The notes: a model not told the origin generated them from the letters alone. A stretch of 64,000 nt of DNA from Marinobacter oulmenensis (GCF_014201735.1 NZ_JACHFE010000005.1:1-64000); one strand, 5' to 3'. Positions 27,608 to 37,221 are shown, numbered from the stretch's first letter. Program-made: numbers and translations.

Positions 27608-28786
27608 TCAGCAGCGCTCGATAATCATGGCAATGCCCTGGCCGCCGCCCACACAGGCCGTGGCGCAGCCGTAGCGTCCGCCGCGGTGCTGCAAGGCGCG
27701 CGCCAGCGTGCCGGCCAGGCGAATGCCGGTGGCGCCCAGGGGATGCCCCAGCGCCAGGGCACCACCGAACAGGTTGACCCGGTCCGGGTCGATCCCCAGT
27801 GAGCGAATGGCGTAGAGCGGCACCGCACTGAATGCCTCGTTGATTTCCCAGGCATCCACGTCCGAAGCCGTCAGCCCGGCGATCCGCAGCGCGCGCTCCG
27901 CCGCCACAGCGGCACCGGCTCCCATGGTCTCCGGGGGCACGCCGCAATCGGCAACCGCAACCACACGGGCCATCGGTGCCAGACCATGACGCTTCATCGC
28001 AGCTTCCGACATCAGCAGGGCGGCACCAGCGCCGGTGGTCAGGGGTGAGCTGTTGCCCGCGGTGACATCTCCGTCCTCGGAAAACGCCGGCTTGAGTTCA
28101 GCCAGTTTGTCGGCAGTGGTGTCCGGGCGGATATTGGCGTCCGTCTCCACCGGCTGACCCTCGGCGTTACGCAGGGCCAAACGCTCACCGGCAAACCAGC
28201 CTTCCTGCTCCGCCCGCGCCGCTTTCTGGTGGGATTGCACGGCAAAGGCATCCATGTCCTCGCGACTGAGGCCGTTTTCCCGGGCCAGCCGCTCGGCGGT
28301 CAGGCCCATGTTCATGGCCACGGTCAGGTCCAGATCCTCACGGCCCTGCAACGCCTCAGGCACCGTCAGCACGCCTTCCTGGAACAGCGTCGGGCCCATG
28401 GGCACCCGGGACATGTTCTCGTAGCCACCGGCCAGACCCATGTCGATCGCGCCGGCCTCGATTTCCCGCGCCGTGGTGCGCAGAGCCGCCAGGCCGGACC
28501 CACACTGTTGATCAATCTGCCGGGTCGGGCACTGGATGCCGACGGACGACAGCCATTGGGGATAGCGGCCACCAAAGCTCCACTGTTCCTTGACCGGCAG
28601 CGCACAGCCCACACTCAGATCCTCGATCTCGGTGCCGGGCACACGGGCGCGGTCCAGCAGGCCGTCGATAACCTGTGATAGCAGAACGTCGCCACGATCA
28701 CCGGACCAGGCGTCCACCTCGGGTTTGCGGGGATGGGCACGGGTGAAAGCCGTACGGGCGTAGTCGACCAGATAGGCAGTGGTCAT
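27608..28786 (-). CDS. acetyl-CoA acyltransferase (thiolase)
   Basis: Thiolase of 392 residues cleaving a 3-oxoacyl-CoA with CoA to acetyl-CoA and a shortened acyl-CoA. The catalytic residues are Cys95 (DQQCGSGLAA), His348 (GHPLGATG) and Cys378 (CVGGGQG), and the NEAFSAVP motif is present. Its start overlaps the deacylase stop by 4 bases. With the CoA-transferase and aminotransferase upstream, it probably cleaves a 3-oxoacid derived from a beta-amino acid rather than a fatty acid. Confidence 0.94.
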   Translation of the reverse strand: MTTAYLVDYARTAFTRAHPRKPEVDAWSGDRGDVLLSQVIDGLLDRARVPGTEIEDLSVGCALPVKEQWSFGGRYPQWLSSVGIQCPTRQIDQQCGSGLAALRTTAREIEAGAIDMGLAGGYENMSRVPMGPTLFQEGVLTVPEALQGREDLDLTVAMNMGLTAERLARENGLSREDMDAFAVQSHQKAARAEQEGWFAGERLALRNAEGQPVETDANIRPDTTADKLAELKPAFSEDGDVTAGNSSPLTTGAGAALLMSEAAMKRHGLAPMARVVAVADCGVPPETMGAGAAVAAERALRIAGLTASDVDAWEINEAFSAVPLYAIRSLGIDPDRVNLFGGALALGHPLGATGIRLAGTLARALQHRGGRYGCATACVGGGQGIAMIIERC

Positions 28787-30066
28787 AGCACACTCCTTGC
28801 AGATTCAGGGTTATCGGACCAGCGACTCAGGAACAGGGCGTAGGTGGTCAGCACCTGCCGGATGGATTCGATGTTCACGCACTCGTCGACACCGTGAATG
28901 CGCTCGGCCACCGGGCCGTAACAGGTGCCATTGATGCCCCCGGACACATGAAAGGCGCGCAGGTCCGTGGTACAGGTGGAGAGATAATGCGCCGGTGGTT
29001 CACCCACCAGGTCTTCGTGGCAGCGGGACAGCAGACGGATGCCCGGCGCTTCCAGATCCACCAGGTGGCCCTCGGACCGGAAACCGTGGAATGCCACGCG
29101 GGGTTCCGGCGAGCCGTCCGCCAAAGCCCGGTGCTGCCCGGCGATTACATCCCGTACCCGGGTCATGATGGTGTCCGGCGAGACGCCGGGCGGGAAGCCG
29201 ACGCGGCCCTCAAGCACAGCGTGGGCCGGCACACTGGAGGCCCAGTTGCCCCCTTCGATCCGCCCGATACTCAGGTTGAACGGGTGATCACGGTCTTCGT
29301 ACTCCGCCGGCCGTGGCATCTGGTTGATCTCTTCTTCCAGCGCCTTCAACGCCGGCATGTAGGCCTGCACCGCCTCGATGGCATTCTGGCCGGCGCTGGT
29401 ATCCAGCACATGGGCCGGCACGCCATCAATACGCATGCGGAACCAGAGCACGCCCACCTGGCCGCTGTAGATCTGCGCACCAAACGGCTCGGGAATCAGC
29501 ACAAAATCGCCGGTGTAGCCCTGATGCAGGCAGGCAAGCGCACCATTGCCGGTGCACTCTTCCTCAATCACGGTCTGCAGGGTAAGCGGGAAATCGATGT
29601 CGATGCCCGCCCGGCGAACAGCGGCCACCGCCATCACCATGGCGGCAATGCCGGCCTTCATATCGCCGGCTCCCCGGCCGTAGAGCCAGCCGTCCTGCTG
29701 CCAGGGCTCCCAAGGCGGACGGGTCCACATGTCTGTCGGTTCGGCCGGAACCACATCCAGGTGGCCGTTGAAGATCAGGTGCGGTTTGGAGGAAGCGGGA
29801 TTCAGGCGGGAAACAACGTTATATCGGCCTTCGGCAGACCACTCGGTGGGGGCACGGTGCGGGTGGTCTTCAAACCCGGGAGCATCCAGGGCCACCCGCT
29901 CCACCGGCAGATCCAGTCGCTGCAGCCAGCTTTCCATGGTCGACAGGGCGCCCTGCTCGGCGCCCAGAACACTGTAGCCACGCACCAGTTCCCGGGTCAG
30001 CTCCAGGGTCTCGTCCATCAGCTCGTCGCAGCATTCCACAATGCGCTTTTCCTGACCGGTCAGCAT
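28783..30066 (-). CDS. M20 family deacylase (ArgE/DapE type)
   Basis: Zinc-dependent amidohydrolase of 427 residues that removes an N-acyl group. Metal ligands and base are visible: His102 and Asp104 in FNGHLDVVPAEP, Asp135 in GRGAGDMKAG, and Glu168-170 in VIEEECTGNG. A dimerisation domain lies in the middle, with its histidine in GVPAHVLDT. It is sandwiched between CoA-transferase and thiolase genes and translationally coupled to both, so its substrate is likely an N-acyl pathway intermediate such as 4-acetamidobutyrate or its precursor. Exact substrate is inferred only. Confidence 0.9.
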   Translation of the reverse strand: MLTGQEKRIVECCDELMDETLELTRELVRGYSVLGAEQGALSTMESWLQRLDLPVERVALDAPGFEDHPHRAPTEWSAEGRYNVVSRLNPASSKPHLIFNGHLDVVPAEPTDMWTRPPWEPWQQDGWLYGRGAGDMKAGIAAMVMAVAAVRRAGIDIDFPLTLQTVIEEECTGNGALACLHQGYTGDFVLIPEPFGAQIYSGQVGVLWFRMRIDGVPAHVLDTSAGQNAIEAVQAYMPALKALEEEINQMPRPAEYEDRDHPFNLSIGRIEGGNWASSVPAHAVLEGRVGFPPGVSPDTIMTRVRDVIAGQHRALADGSPEPRVAFHGFRSEGHLVDLEAPGIRLLSRCHEDLVGEPPAHYLSTCTTDLRAFHVSGGINGTCYGPVAERIHGVDECVNIESIRQVLTTYALFLSRWSDNPESARSVL

Positions 30067-30719
30067 CAGAACCGCCCCACCTGGCTTTCATCGATCATCA
30101 GATCTGCCTCGGTTGCGGCCCGCAGTTCGTCCACCGCCAGGCCTTCGGCGATATCAATCACCTTCAGCCCCTGGTCCGTTACCTCCATGGCGGCCTTCTC
30201 GGTGATGATCAGGGAGACACAGTTCGGCGCCGTCAGGGGCAACCGGCATTGCTGGAGAATCTTCGGGTTGCCACGCTTGTCGTTGTGGGAACAGAGCACC
30301 ACCAGCTTGTCCACTTTCTGTGCCAGTTCCATGGCGCCACCGATGCCCGGGGAGAATTTGCCCGGAATCTTCCAGTTGGCCAGGTTACCCTGCTGGTCGA
30401 CTTCGAAGGCGCCCATGAAGGTGACGTCCACCCGGCTGCGGCGGATCATGGCAAACGACAGGGCACTGTCGAACACACTCGCACCGGGGCTTGCGCCGAT
30501 ATAGGCACCGCCGGAGTCGATCATTTCGTAGTCCGGCGTGGCGTCATCCGGCAGCGGTTGGCAGCCGAGAATGCCGTTTTCGGAATGCACCAGCACCTGC
30601 TGGTCTTCCGGCATGTAATGAAACAGACGCTGGGGCAGGCCAATACCCAGGTTGATGATCTGCCCGGGCAGGATTTCCCGGGCAGCGCGGGCAAGAATGC
30701 GTTCCTGATCAGACGGCAT
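30066..30719 (-). CDS. 3-oxoacid CoA-transferase, subunit B
   Basis: Beta subunit of 217 residues carrying the catalytic glutamate, Glu47 in VHSENGILG. The GIGLPQ and SFAMIRRSRVDVTFMGAFEVD patterns match the ScoB/AtoA family. ATG 30719 overlaps the end of subunit A by 11 bases; the ORF continues upstream without family similarity. With subunit A it would load CoA on a 3-oxoacid from succinyl-CoA, or from an acyl-CoA product of the same pathway. Confidence 0.93.
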   Translation of the reverse strand: MPSDQERILARAAREILPGQIINLGIGLPQRLFHYMPEDQQVLVHSENGILGCQPLPDDATPDYEMIDSGGAYIGASPGASVFDSALSFAMIRRSRVDVTFMGAFEVDQQGNLANWKIPGKFSPGIGGAMELAQKVDKLVVLCSHNDKRGNPKILQQCRLPLTAPNCVSLIITEKAAMEVTDQGLKVIDIAEGLAVDELRAATEADLMIDESQVGRF

Positions 30720-31410
30720 GTTCACGGATCCCCTGTTCACTGGTGGCCGGATCAACCTGCACAACGTGGTTCACGAAGGCGCTCGGCGTGTGGATGTATT
30801 CCGGTTTGAGGCTGCCCGGCGCATCCAGACGGAAGGCCTGGGCAATCACCGTGTCTGCCGCCATCGCCATCAGTGGATTGAAGTTGATGGCGGTGCCTCG
30901 GTAGGTCAGGTTGCCGTAGGTGTCGGCAACATCCGCGTGCACCAGCGCGAAATCGGCATGGATGGCCGGCTCGATGGCACAGGTCCGGCCGTCGAGTTCG
31001 ATTTCCCGGCGGTGACTGGCGATTTCGGTATCCAGACCGATGTCGGTCAGAAAGCCGGGATGGCCCACCCCGGCACAACGGATCTTTTCCGCCAGCAGCC
31101 CCTGGGGATACATTTCCACGGCCAGCCGGCCGGCGTTCATTTCCTCGATCGCCACCCGGTTCAGTCCGATGTGCGAGGCAATCAGCCGGTCAACCCGGCC
31201 AGCCTTGATCAGCCGGCCAATGCCGATGTCTGCCTCGTTGGCGTCATTCTTGATCAGGGTGAGGCCCTTCTGGCCCTGGGCCAGCAATTCATCCAGCAGC
31301 GCAAAAGGCGTACCGGGAGAGCCAAAGCCGCCCACCATGATGGATGCGCCATCCGGGATGCGGGCAATGGCCTCTTCAATCGATGTGTGTTTCTTGTTCA
31401 GGGAGGTCAT
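30709..31410 (-). CDS. 3-oxoacid CoA-transferase, subunit A
   Basis: Alpha subunit of 233 residues, with the CoA-binding glycine-rich segment IMVGGFGSPGTP (about 24-35) and DTYGNLTYRGTAINFNP typical of ScoA/AtoD. It precedes subunit B in the same operon and begins 10 bases after the aminotransferase stop. Subunit naming follows the family; the acid substrate is not known. Confidence 0.93.
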   Translation of the reverse strand: MTSLNKKHTSIEEAIARIPDGASIMVGGFGSPGTPFALLDELLAQGQKGLTLIKNDANEADIGIGRLIKAGRVDRLIASHIGLNRVAIEEMNAGRLAVEMYPQGLLAEKIRCAGVGHPGFLTDIGLDTEIASHRREIELDGRTCAIEPAIHADFALVHADVADTYGNLTYRGTAINFNPLMAMAADTVIAQAFRLDAPGSLKPEYIHTPSAFVNHVVQVDPATSEQGIREHAV

Positions 31411-31420
31411 GAAGATCAGC

Positions 31421-32779
31421 CTATGCGTTGGTTTCGGCAGGAGAGGCCATCAATGGCTCAATGACTTCAGACTCAAGGCGCTGAAGGGCCACAGACAGAC
31501 GCTCCAGAAGCAGAGAGACTTCCTGCTCGGAAATGGTCAGGGGCGGACATACCAGGAAATGGTCGCCGGCCAGGCCATCCAGGCTCCGTCGGGGATAGAT
31601 CAGCAGCCCTTCCTCTTTGGCCAGGGCCGTAACCCGGGCGAACAGGTTGGCCTCGGCCGGGAACGGCGCCTTGCTGGACAGGTCCTGCACCAGTTCCACA
31701 CCCCAGAGCATGCCGATACCACGGACATCGCCCACAAAGCCGAACCGGGCCTTCAGGGCGTCTAGCCCTTCCCGCAGTTGCTGACCGCGGATGGCCACGT
31801 TATCCAGCAGATTCTCTTTGCGAATGGCCTCCACCGCCGCCAGGCCCGTGGCGCAGGCCAGCGGATTGCCCGCGTAGGTGTGGCCATGCTGGAAGCCGCC
31901 ATTGGCCATCACCGTATCGACGATGTCGGCCCGGCACAGCAGAGCGCCCACCGGGTAATAGCCGGCACCGAGGCCCTTGGCGGTAGTCAGAAGGTCCGGG
32001 ACAACGCCCCAGTGCTGGTAGGCAAACCAGGCGCCGGTACGGCCAACGCCGGACAGCACCTCATCAAAGATCAGCAGGCAACCGAACTCATCACACAGCT
32101 CGCGCACACCCTCCAGGTAGGCCTTGTTGACCATACGCGCGCCGGTGCTGGCCCCGCCGACCGGTTCCAGCACGATGGCGATGATGCTGTCGCCACCGGC
32201 GGCCTCGATCTGTTCACGGGTCTGACGCAGCAGTTCACGCACGTGCGCGTCATCACTTGCTTCGGCCCGGCGGAAGAAATCCGGGCCCGGCACCTTGATG
32301 GAGCCCTGGGTGATATCGGCAAACGGTACTTCCAGCGGCTGGTACCCGGTGACACCCAGCGCACCCAGGGTGCTGCCGTGGTAGGACGGGCGCAGGGATA
32401 CAAAGTGGCGGCGCTGGCTCTCGCCCCGGGCAAAGAAATACTGACGCGCCAGCTTGATGGCCGATTCCACGGCCTCGGAGCCGCTGGACACGAAGAACAC
32501 CTTCTCCAGATCCTGATTGGTCATGTCCACCAGTGATTGGGCCAGCGCCATCGCCGGGCCATTCTCGAACTGGGTGCGGTAGGTAAACGCGACCTTGTCC
32601 AACTGGGCCAGCATGGCATCCCGAATGCCCTCATGGTGATGGCCCAGATTGCAGGAGATGGCGCCTGAACAGCCGTCCAGATAATCCCGTCCCTCGGTGT
32701 CCCAGAGAAAGACACCACGGGCATGGGAAACCTCAGGCATGGCCGGACCAGCCTGGTAGAAAAGTGGAGAAGATGACAT
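31421..32779 (-). CDS. class III aminotransferase
   Basis: PLP-dependent transaminase of 452 residues acting on a non-alpha amino group. PLP Lys268 lies in LLTTAKGLGAGYYP. VSSGSEAVESAIKLAR, the Asp-Glu pair in LLIFDEVLSGVGRTG and HGHTYAGNPLACA are intact. It heads the CoA-transferase/deacylase/thiolase operon and diverges from a LysR gene. Because a 3-oxoacid CoA-transferase follows, a beta-amino acid (giving a 3-oxoacid) is the simplest substrate. An N-acetyl-beta-lysine transaminase role is proposed as inference. Confidence 0.93.
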   Translation of the reverse strand: MSSSPLFYQAGPAMPEVSHARGVFLWDTEGRDYLDGCSGAISCNLGHHHEGIRDAMLAQLDKVAFTYRTQFENGPAMALAQSLVDMTNQDLEKVFFVSSGSEAVESAIKLARQYFFARGESQRRHFVSLRPSYHGSTLGALGVTGYQPLEVPFADITQGSIKVPGPDFFRRAEASDDAHVRELLRQTREQIEAAGGDSIIAIVLEPVGGASTGARMVNKAYLEGVRELCDEFGCLLIFDEVLSGVGRTGAWFAYQHWGVVPDLLTTAKGLGAGYYPVGALLCRADIVDTVMANGGFQHGHTYAGNPLACATGLAAVEAIRKENLLDNVAIRGQQLREGLDALKARFGFVGDVRGIGMLWGVELVQDLSSKAPFPAEANLFARVTALAKEEGLLIYPRRSLDGLAGDHFLVCPPLTISEQEVSLLLERLSVALQRLESEVIEPLMASPAETNA

Positions 32780-32881
32780 GTTGTGATCCGCTATCGTTGT
32801 ACTGTTTAAAATTCAGTCTAGAAACATAGGTAAAAGTATTTCAAGATATGATTTTTTCACCGAATTCGATGACTTTCACTC

Positions 32882-33793
32882 ATGCCTGATATCAACCTGC
32901 ATTCCCTGAAGTCCCTGGCCATCTTCAAAACACTGATTGAAGCCGGCAGTGCATCCCAGGCGGCACGCACCCTGGGCATCACCCAATCGGGGGTTAGCCG
33001 GTCCCTGGCCCAGCTTGAGGAAAACCTGGGTATCCAGCTGTTTCTAAGGGAAAAAAACCGGCTTATTGCGACGCCGGAAGCGCACGAACTCTACGAGGAA
33101 ATCCTGCGCCTGATGGGCAACATCGAGGAGCTCCGGCACAGCGTTCTGGCACTCAAGGAATTCGGGACTTCGCGGCTGCGAATCGCGGCGATTCCCGGCC
33201 TGGCCTTCGGTTTTGTGCCCCGCCTGATCGGCACTTTGCTGGAAGAAAATCGGGGGTTCAGCATCAGTTTCGACATGATGTCGAGCCATGATGTGCTTCG
33301 GGAGGTGGAATCCGGGCATGCCGATATCGGGTTTGTCACCCTGCCGGTCAGCTCCCGTCTGTTGCGAATCGAGGAATGGCTGAGCACACGGGCCCAGTGC
33401 CTTTTACCAGTTGAACACCCCCTGGCCGGTCAGGCGGAGATCGACATTGCCGACCTGCGCGACCAGCACCTGGTGATCAGTAACCAGCCCAATGTGGGCG
33501 CAGACCCATTGCTGCATCTGGCGGCCAGTCATTCCATTGCCATTGCCGGCAAGACCGAGTCCAACATCGGTGCCATCACCGCCATGGTGGCCAGTGGTGT
33601 CGGCATCAGCGTGATGAATCCGATTACCGCCACCGACCAGCTGGTGGGACGATCAGACGTGGTCATGCGGCCTTTTTCGCCCGGCATTTCCTTCAGCTTC
33701 GGCATGGTTTACCGGGAGGACTGGAAAAACGTGCAGGCCCTGGAATCCATCCGGCACACCGGTAATGAACTGCTCAGGACCTATCCGGGTTAG
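32882..33793 (+). CDS. LysR-family regulator of the aminotransferase operon
   Basis: Regulator of 303 residues with an N-terminal helix-turn-helix (SASQAARTLGITQSGVSRSL, about 22-41) and an effector domain. The segment MVASGVGISVMNPITA resembles the opine/octopine regulators NocR and OccR, which sense amino-acid conjugates. It diverges from the aminotransferase gene with 102 AT-rich bases between, hence probably controls it. Its last 20 bases overlap the convergent YgjV-like gene. Confidence 0.9.
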   Translation: MPDINLHSLKSLAIFKTLIEAGSASQAARTLGITQSGVSRSLAQLEENLGIQLFLREKNRLIATPEAHELYEEILRLMGNIEELRHSVLALKEFGTSRLRIAAIPGLAFGFVPRLIGTLLEENRGFSISFDMMSSHDVLREVESGHADIGFVTLPVSSRLLRIEEWLSTRAQCLLPVEHPLAGQAEIDIADLRDQHLVISNQPNVGADPLLHLAASHSIAIAGKTESNIGAITAMVASGVGISVMNPITATDQLVGRSDVVMRPFSPGISFSFGMVYREDWKNVQALESIRHTGNELLRTYPG

Positions 33794-34316
33794 GCGCCTG
33801 GGAGTCCCGGAAGTACTTCTGCTGCATACGGCGCAGGCGCACGATGGTGATGAAGTTGGTCACCAGCACCATGGCTTCGGCCAGGGTACCGCCCACCGAC
33901 CCGATGACCAGATTATTGAGCATCCAGCAGAAGGCCGCGAGGCCAAGCACAATGCGCAGCGGAACGCCCCGGAGCAGGAACATGCCCACGGTTCCGAACA
34001 CCGCTGCAAGCAGTGGGAAAATATCGGTGGCCGATTTCCAGGTGGCCCAGGCCACCACCAGGTTCACTGACAGCAACAGCAGCATCAACGGCCAGTGCCC
34101 CTGGTACCGACGGGCCAGCACAATGCGCAGGATGACCAGCAGGGTCAGTGCGGCGGCAGTCCAGCTCTGGAAACAGGCAAACATCAGGGCGAAGGCGACG
34201 TTGGCCGAAATCAGCAGGACCATCAGCCGGTCGTCGTTTTTGTTGGCGAACCCGGCAATACAGAACGCCAGCGCCACCAGGCCAAAGAACTGGCCCAGCA
34301 TCTCAGCCACAGTCAT
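33774..34316 (-). CDS. YgjV-like inner-membrane protein
   Basis: Membrane protein of 180 residues with about six hydrophobic segments, matching the YgjV family (function unknown). The pattern begins near residue 9 with FFGLVALAFCIAGFANKND and ends with a basic tail. It lies convergent to the LysR gene (20-base overlap) and divergent from the deacetylase gene. Confidence 0.8.
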   Translation of the reverse strand: MTVAEMLGQFFGLVALAFCIAGFANKNDDRLMVLLISANVAFALMFACFQSWTAAALTLLVILRIVLARRYQGHWPLMLLLLSVNLVVAWATWKSATDIFPLLAAVFGTVGMFLLRGVPLRIVLGLAAFCWMLNNLVIGSVGGTLAEAMVLVTNFITIVRLRRMQQKYFRDSQAPNPDRS

Positions 34317-34435
34317 ACGGGGTGAACCTCTCGCGTGTCGGGCACCCAGCCTGCCACAATAGGCATTCTTGAGCCATGCCGCCCCCTGTGCGACAGTTTC
34401 CCTTTACCCCATCACCCCTTCGGAACGCCTGAACC

Positions 34436-35467
34436 ATGAAAACCGTTTTCTCGCCCCTGCACAGCCGCCGTCACGTCAAAACCGAGCTGGATGGAGGGCT
34501 GCTGATTGAGCCCCATGAAAAACCCTCACGGGCGGAAACCATCCTGGCAAGGGTGAAGGATCAGGCGCTGGGAGAGATTCTGGAACCGGAGGAATTCGGG
34601 CTGGAGCCGATCCGGCGCGTCCATACCGACAGCTACGTGGCCTTTCTGGAGAACTGCTGGCAGGAATGGCTGGCCGATGGCAAGCAGGGCGAGGCGATTC
34701 CGGTATTCTGGGCCGGGCGCGGCATGCGCCACCGTGAACCCAGGGACATTGACGGCCGCCTGGGCTACTACAGCATGGGCGCCGACACCTCGATCTCGGA
34801 CGGTACCTGGGAGGCCGCCCGGGCGTCGGTCAATGTTGCCCTCACCGGCCAGAAACTGGTGGCAGGCGGCGAACGCGCCGCGTTTGCCCTGTGCCGGCCA
34901 CCCGGGCATCACGCCCACGCCGATCTGTTCGGCGGCTACTGCTTTTTCAACAACGCGGCCATTGCCGCCCAGGCCTTCCGGGACCAGGGCTATGAACGGG
35001 TGGCGGTTCTTGATGTGGATTTTCACCACGGCAATGGCACCCAGTCCATTTTCTACGGGCGTAACGATGTGCTCACCATCAGTCTGCACGGTGATCCGGA
35101 CCTGGTGTTCCCGCACTTTCTGGGTTTCGAGGATGAAACCGGCGAGGGTGACGGCGAAGGCTACAACCTGAACATTATCTACCCGCCGGGAACGCCGTTC
35201 AGCGTCTGGCGTGAAGGCCTGGAAACCGCCTGCGAACGCATCGCTGGCTTTGCCCCCGAGGCACTGGTGGTGGCACTGGGAGTAGACACCTTTGAGGAAG
35301 ACCCGATTTCCTTCTTCAAACTCACGTCTCCGGATTACCTGGCCCTGGGCCGTCGGCTGGAACAGCTGGGACTGCCCACCCTGTTCACCATGGAAGGCGG
35401 CTATGACGTGGACGCCATTGGCGTCAATGCGGTGAACGTGATGCAGGGGTTTGAAGGCAAGGCATGA
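34436..35467 (+). CDS. acetylpolyamine amidohydrolase-like deacetylase (histone deacetylase family)
   Basis: Zinc amidohydrolase of 343 residues. Residues match the polyamine deacetylase pattern: His158 and His159 (RPPGHHAHAD), zinc ligands Asp195 and His197 (VLDVDFHHGNG), a third acidic ligand in the ALGVDTFEEDP segment, and the tyrosine of MEGGYDVDAIG. The length and the N-terminal loop agree with acetylpolyamine amidohydrolases, which free putrescine, cadaverine or spermidine from acetyl forms. It is near the GABA and acylated-amine catabolic genes, so related substrates are plausible. Confidence 0.88.
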   Translation: MKTVFSPLHSRRHVKTELDGGLLIEPHEKPSRAETILARVKDQALGEILEPEEFGLEPIRRVHTDSYVAFLENCWQEWLADGKQGEAIPVFWAGRGMRHREPRDIDGRLGYYSMGADTSISDGTWEAARASVNVALTGQKLVAGGERAAFALCRPPGHHAHADLFGGYCFFNNAAIAAQAFRDQGYERVAVLDVDFHHGNGTQSIFYGRNDVLTISLHGDPDLVFPHFLGFEDETGEGDGEGYNLNIIYPPGTPFSVWREGLETACERIAGFAPEALVVALGVDTFEEDPISFFKLTSPDYLALGRRLEQLGLPTLFTMEGGYDVDAIGVNAVNVMQGFEGKA

Positions 35468-35484
35468 GGGGCGCGGATAAAAAG

Positions 35485-35517
35485 GAACCGGCACCCACCC
35501 CCCGCGGGTGCCGGTTC
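35485..35517. terminator. bidirectional terminator, deacetylase / ahpF
   Basis: GAACCGGCACCC (35485-35496) and GGGTGCCGGTTC (35506-35517) are perfect 12-base arms with a 9-base loop. On the minus strand the stem is followed by a T-run, so it terminates ahpF and probably also the deacetylase gene. Confidence 0.85.
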
Positions 35518-35556
35518 AGGGGTCAGCCCGAAGTCCTCAGGCCTGTGTGAACCGGG

Positions 35557-37122
35557 TTACTCAACCGAGTTCCGGATGATGAAGTCGAAGGCGCTCAGGG
35601 CGGCCTTGGAACCTTCACCCATGGAAATGACAATCTGCTTGTACGGCACGGTGGTGGCATCGCCGGCGGCGAATACGCCCGGAATGGACGTTTCGTTACG
35701 GTCATTGACGATGATTTCACCGTGCTGGCTCAGCTCGATATCCCCTTTGAGCCATTCGGTATTGGGCACCAGGCCGATCTGCACGAACACACCTTCCAGC
35801 TCGACGTGGTGGCTCTCGCCGGTGTTGCGGTCGGTGTAGTTCAGGCCACTGACCTTGCCGTTGTCACCGACAATCTCGGTAGTCTGGCCAGAGGTGATGA
35901 TCTTCACGTTATCCAGACTGCGCAGCTTCTTCTGCAGTACTTCGTCTGCCCGCATCTCCTCACCAAACTCGATCAGGGTGACGTGACCGACAATACCGGC
36001 CAGGTCGATGGCGGCTTCCACACCAGAGTTGCCACCGCCGATAACCGCGACGCGTTTGCCCTTGAACAGCGGGCCGTCACAGTGCGGGCAGTAGGCCACA
36101 CCCTTGTTGCGGTATTCTTCCTCGCCCGGCACGCCCATCTGGCGCCAGCGGGCACCGGTGGACAGCACCAGCGTTTTCGACTGCAGAGTGGCGCCATTCT
36201 CAAGGCGTACTTCGTGCAGGCCGCCCTTCTCTTTGGCGGGAATCAGTTTCTCCGCGCGCTGCATGTTCATGATGTCCACGTCGTACTCATTCACATGCTG
36301 TTCCATGGCGGAGACCAGTTTCGGGCCTTCGGTATACGGCACGGAAATCAGGTTCTCGATACCCATGGTGTCCGCCACCTGGCCACCAAAGCGCTCGGCG
36401 GCAATACCGGTAGCGATGCCCTTGCGTGCTGCATAGATGGCGGCCGAAGCCCCCGCCGGGCCACCGCCGACGACCAGCACGTCGAACGGATCACGCTCGT
36501 TGATCTTCTTGGCTTCCTTGGCGGCGGAATTGGTATCCAGCTTGGCCACGATCTCTTCCAGCGTCATCCGGCCCTGGCCCCAGGGCTCGCCGTTCATGAA
36601 CACACTGGGCACGGCCATGACCTCACGGCGTTCGACTTCGTCCTGGAACAGCGCACCATCAATGGAGGTGTGCTTGATTTTGGGGTTCAGGATACTGATC
36701 AGGTTCAGGGCCTGAACCACATCCGGGCAGTTCTGGCAGGACAGGGAGAAGAAGGTTTCGAACTCCGCTTCGTCATCCAGATCCTGGATCTGCTCGATCA
36801 CTTCCTGGGATGCCTTGGACGGGTGACCACCCACCTGCAGCAGGGCCAGAACCAGCGATGTGAACTCGTGGCCCATCGGGATGCCGGCGAAGCGTACGCT
36901 GATGTCCGTACCCACACGCTGGATCGCAAAAGACGGACGGCGAACGCGCTGGTCGCTCTCGGTGCGCAGGCCAATCTTGCTGGACATCGGCTCGATTTCT
37001 TCCAGCAGTTCTTTCAGCTCACGGGACTTGTCGCTGTCGTCATACGCTGCCACCAGCTCGATCGGCTGCTGCAGCTTTTCCATGTAGGCTTTCAGCTGTT
37101 CCTTGATATTGGCATCCAACAT
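35557..37122 (-). CDS. ahpF: alkyl hydroperoxide reductase subunit F
   Basis: NADH- and FAD-dependent disulfide reductase of 521 residues that regenerates AhpC. The N-terminal domain has the Cys129-Gln-Asn-Cys132 centre; the thioredoxin-reductase-like part has Cys345-Pro-His-Cys348, the same positions as in E. coli. The FAD motif [12 protein letters not shown] is near 218 and the NADH motif [12 protein letters not shown] near 357. It lies downstream of ahpC with its own upstream OxyR-like site. Confidence 0.97.
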   Translation of the reverse strand: MLDANIKEQLKAYMEKLQQPIELVAAYDDSDKSRELKELLEEIEPMSSKIGLRTESDQRVRRPSFAIQRVGTDISVRFAGIPMGHEFTSLVLALLQVGGHPSKASQEVIEQIQDLDDEAEFETFFSLSCQNCPDVVQALNLISILNPKIKHTSIDGALFQDEVERREVMAVPSVFMNGEPWGQGRMTLEEIVAKLDTNSAAKEAKKINERDPFDVLVVGGGPAGASAAIYAARKGIATGIAAERFGGQVADTMGIENLISVPYTEGPKLVSAMEQHVNEYDVDIMNMQRAEKLIPAKEKGGLHEVRLENGATLQSKTLVLSTGARWRQMGVPGEEEYRNKGVAYCPHCDGPLFKGKRVAVIGGGNSGVEAAIDLAGIVGHVTLIEFGEEMRADEVLQKKLRSLDNVKIITSGQTTEIVGDNGKVSGLNYTDRNTGESHHVELEGVFVQIGLVPNTEWLKGDIELSQHGEIIVNDRNETSIPGVFAAGDATTVPYKQIVISMGEGSKAALSAFDFIIRNSVE

Positions 37123-37221
37123 GTTTGCTATCCCCTTTGCGTATTCCAGCTCTGTATGAATTCAGCAATGCTTGCTATCTGAAGATAGGAATAAGATAAG
37201 GACTGGCTATCAAAAGCTCAA

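Noticed and set aside
29870..30091. Short minus-strand frames inside the M20 gene
   Set aside because: They overlap a well-supported gene in another frame and show composition typical of out-of-frame GC-rich sequence.
28894..30504. Plus-strand frame of 536 codons
   Set aside because: It is antisense to the M20 and CoA-transferase genes, which have clear motifs. High GC content keeps opposing frames open.
35722..37182. Plus-strand frame of 486 codons
   Set aside because: It is the shadow of ahpF and starts inside it without a ribosome site.
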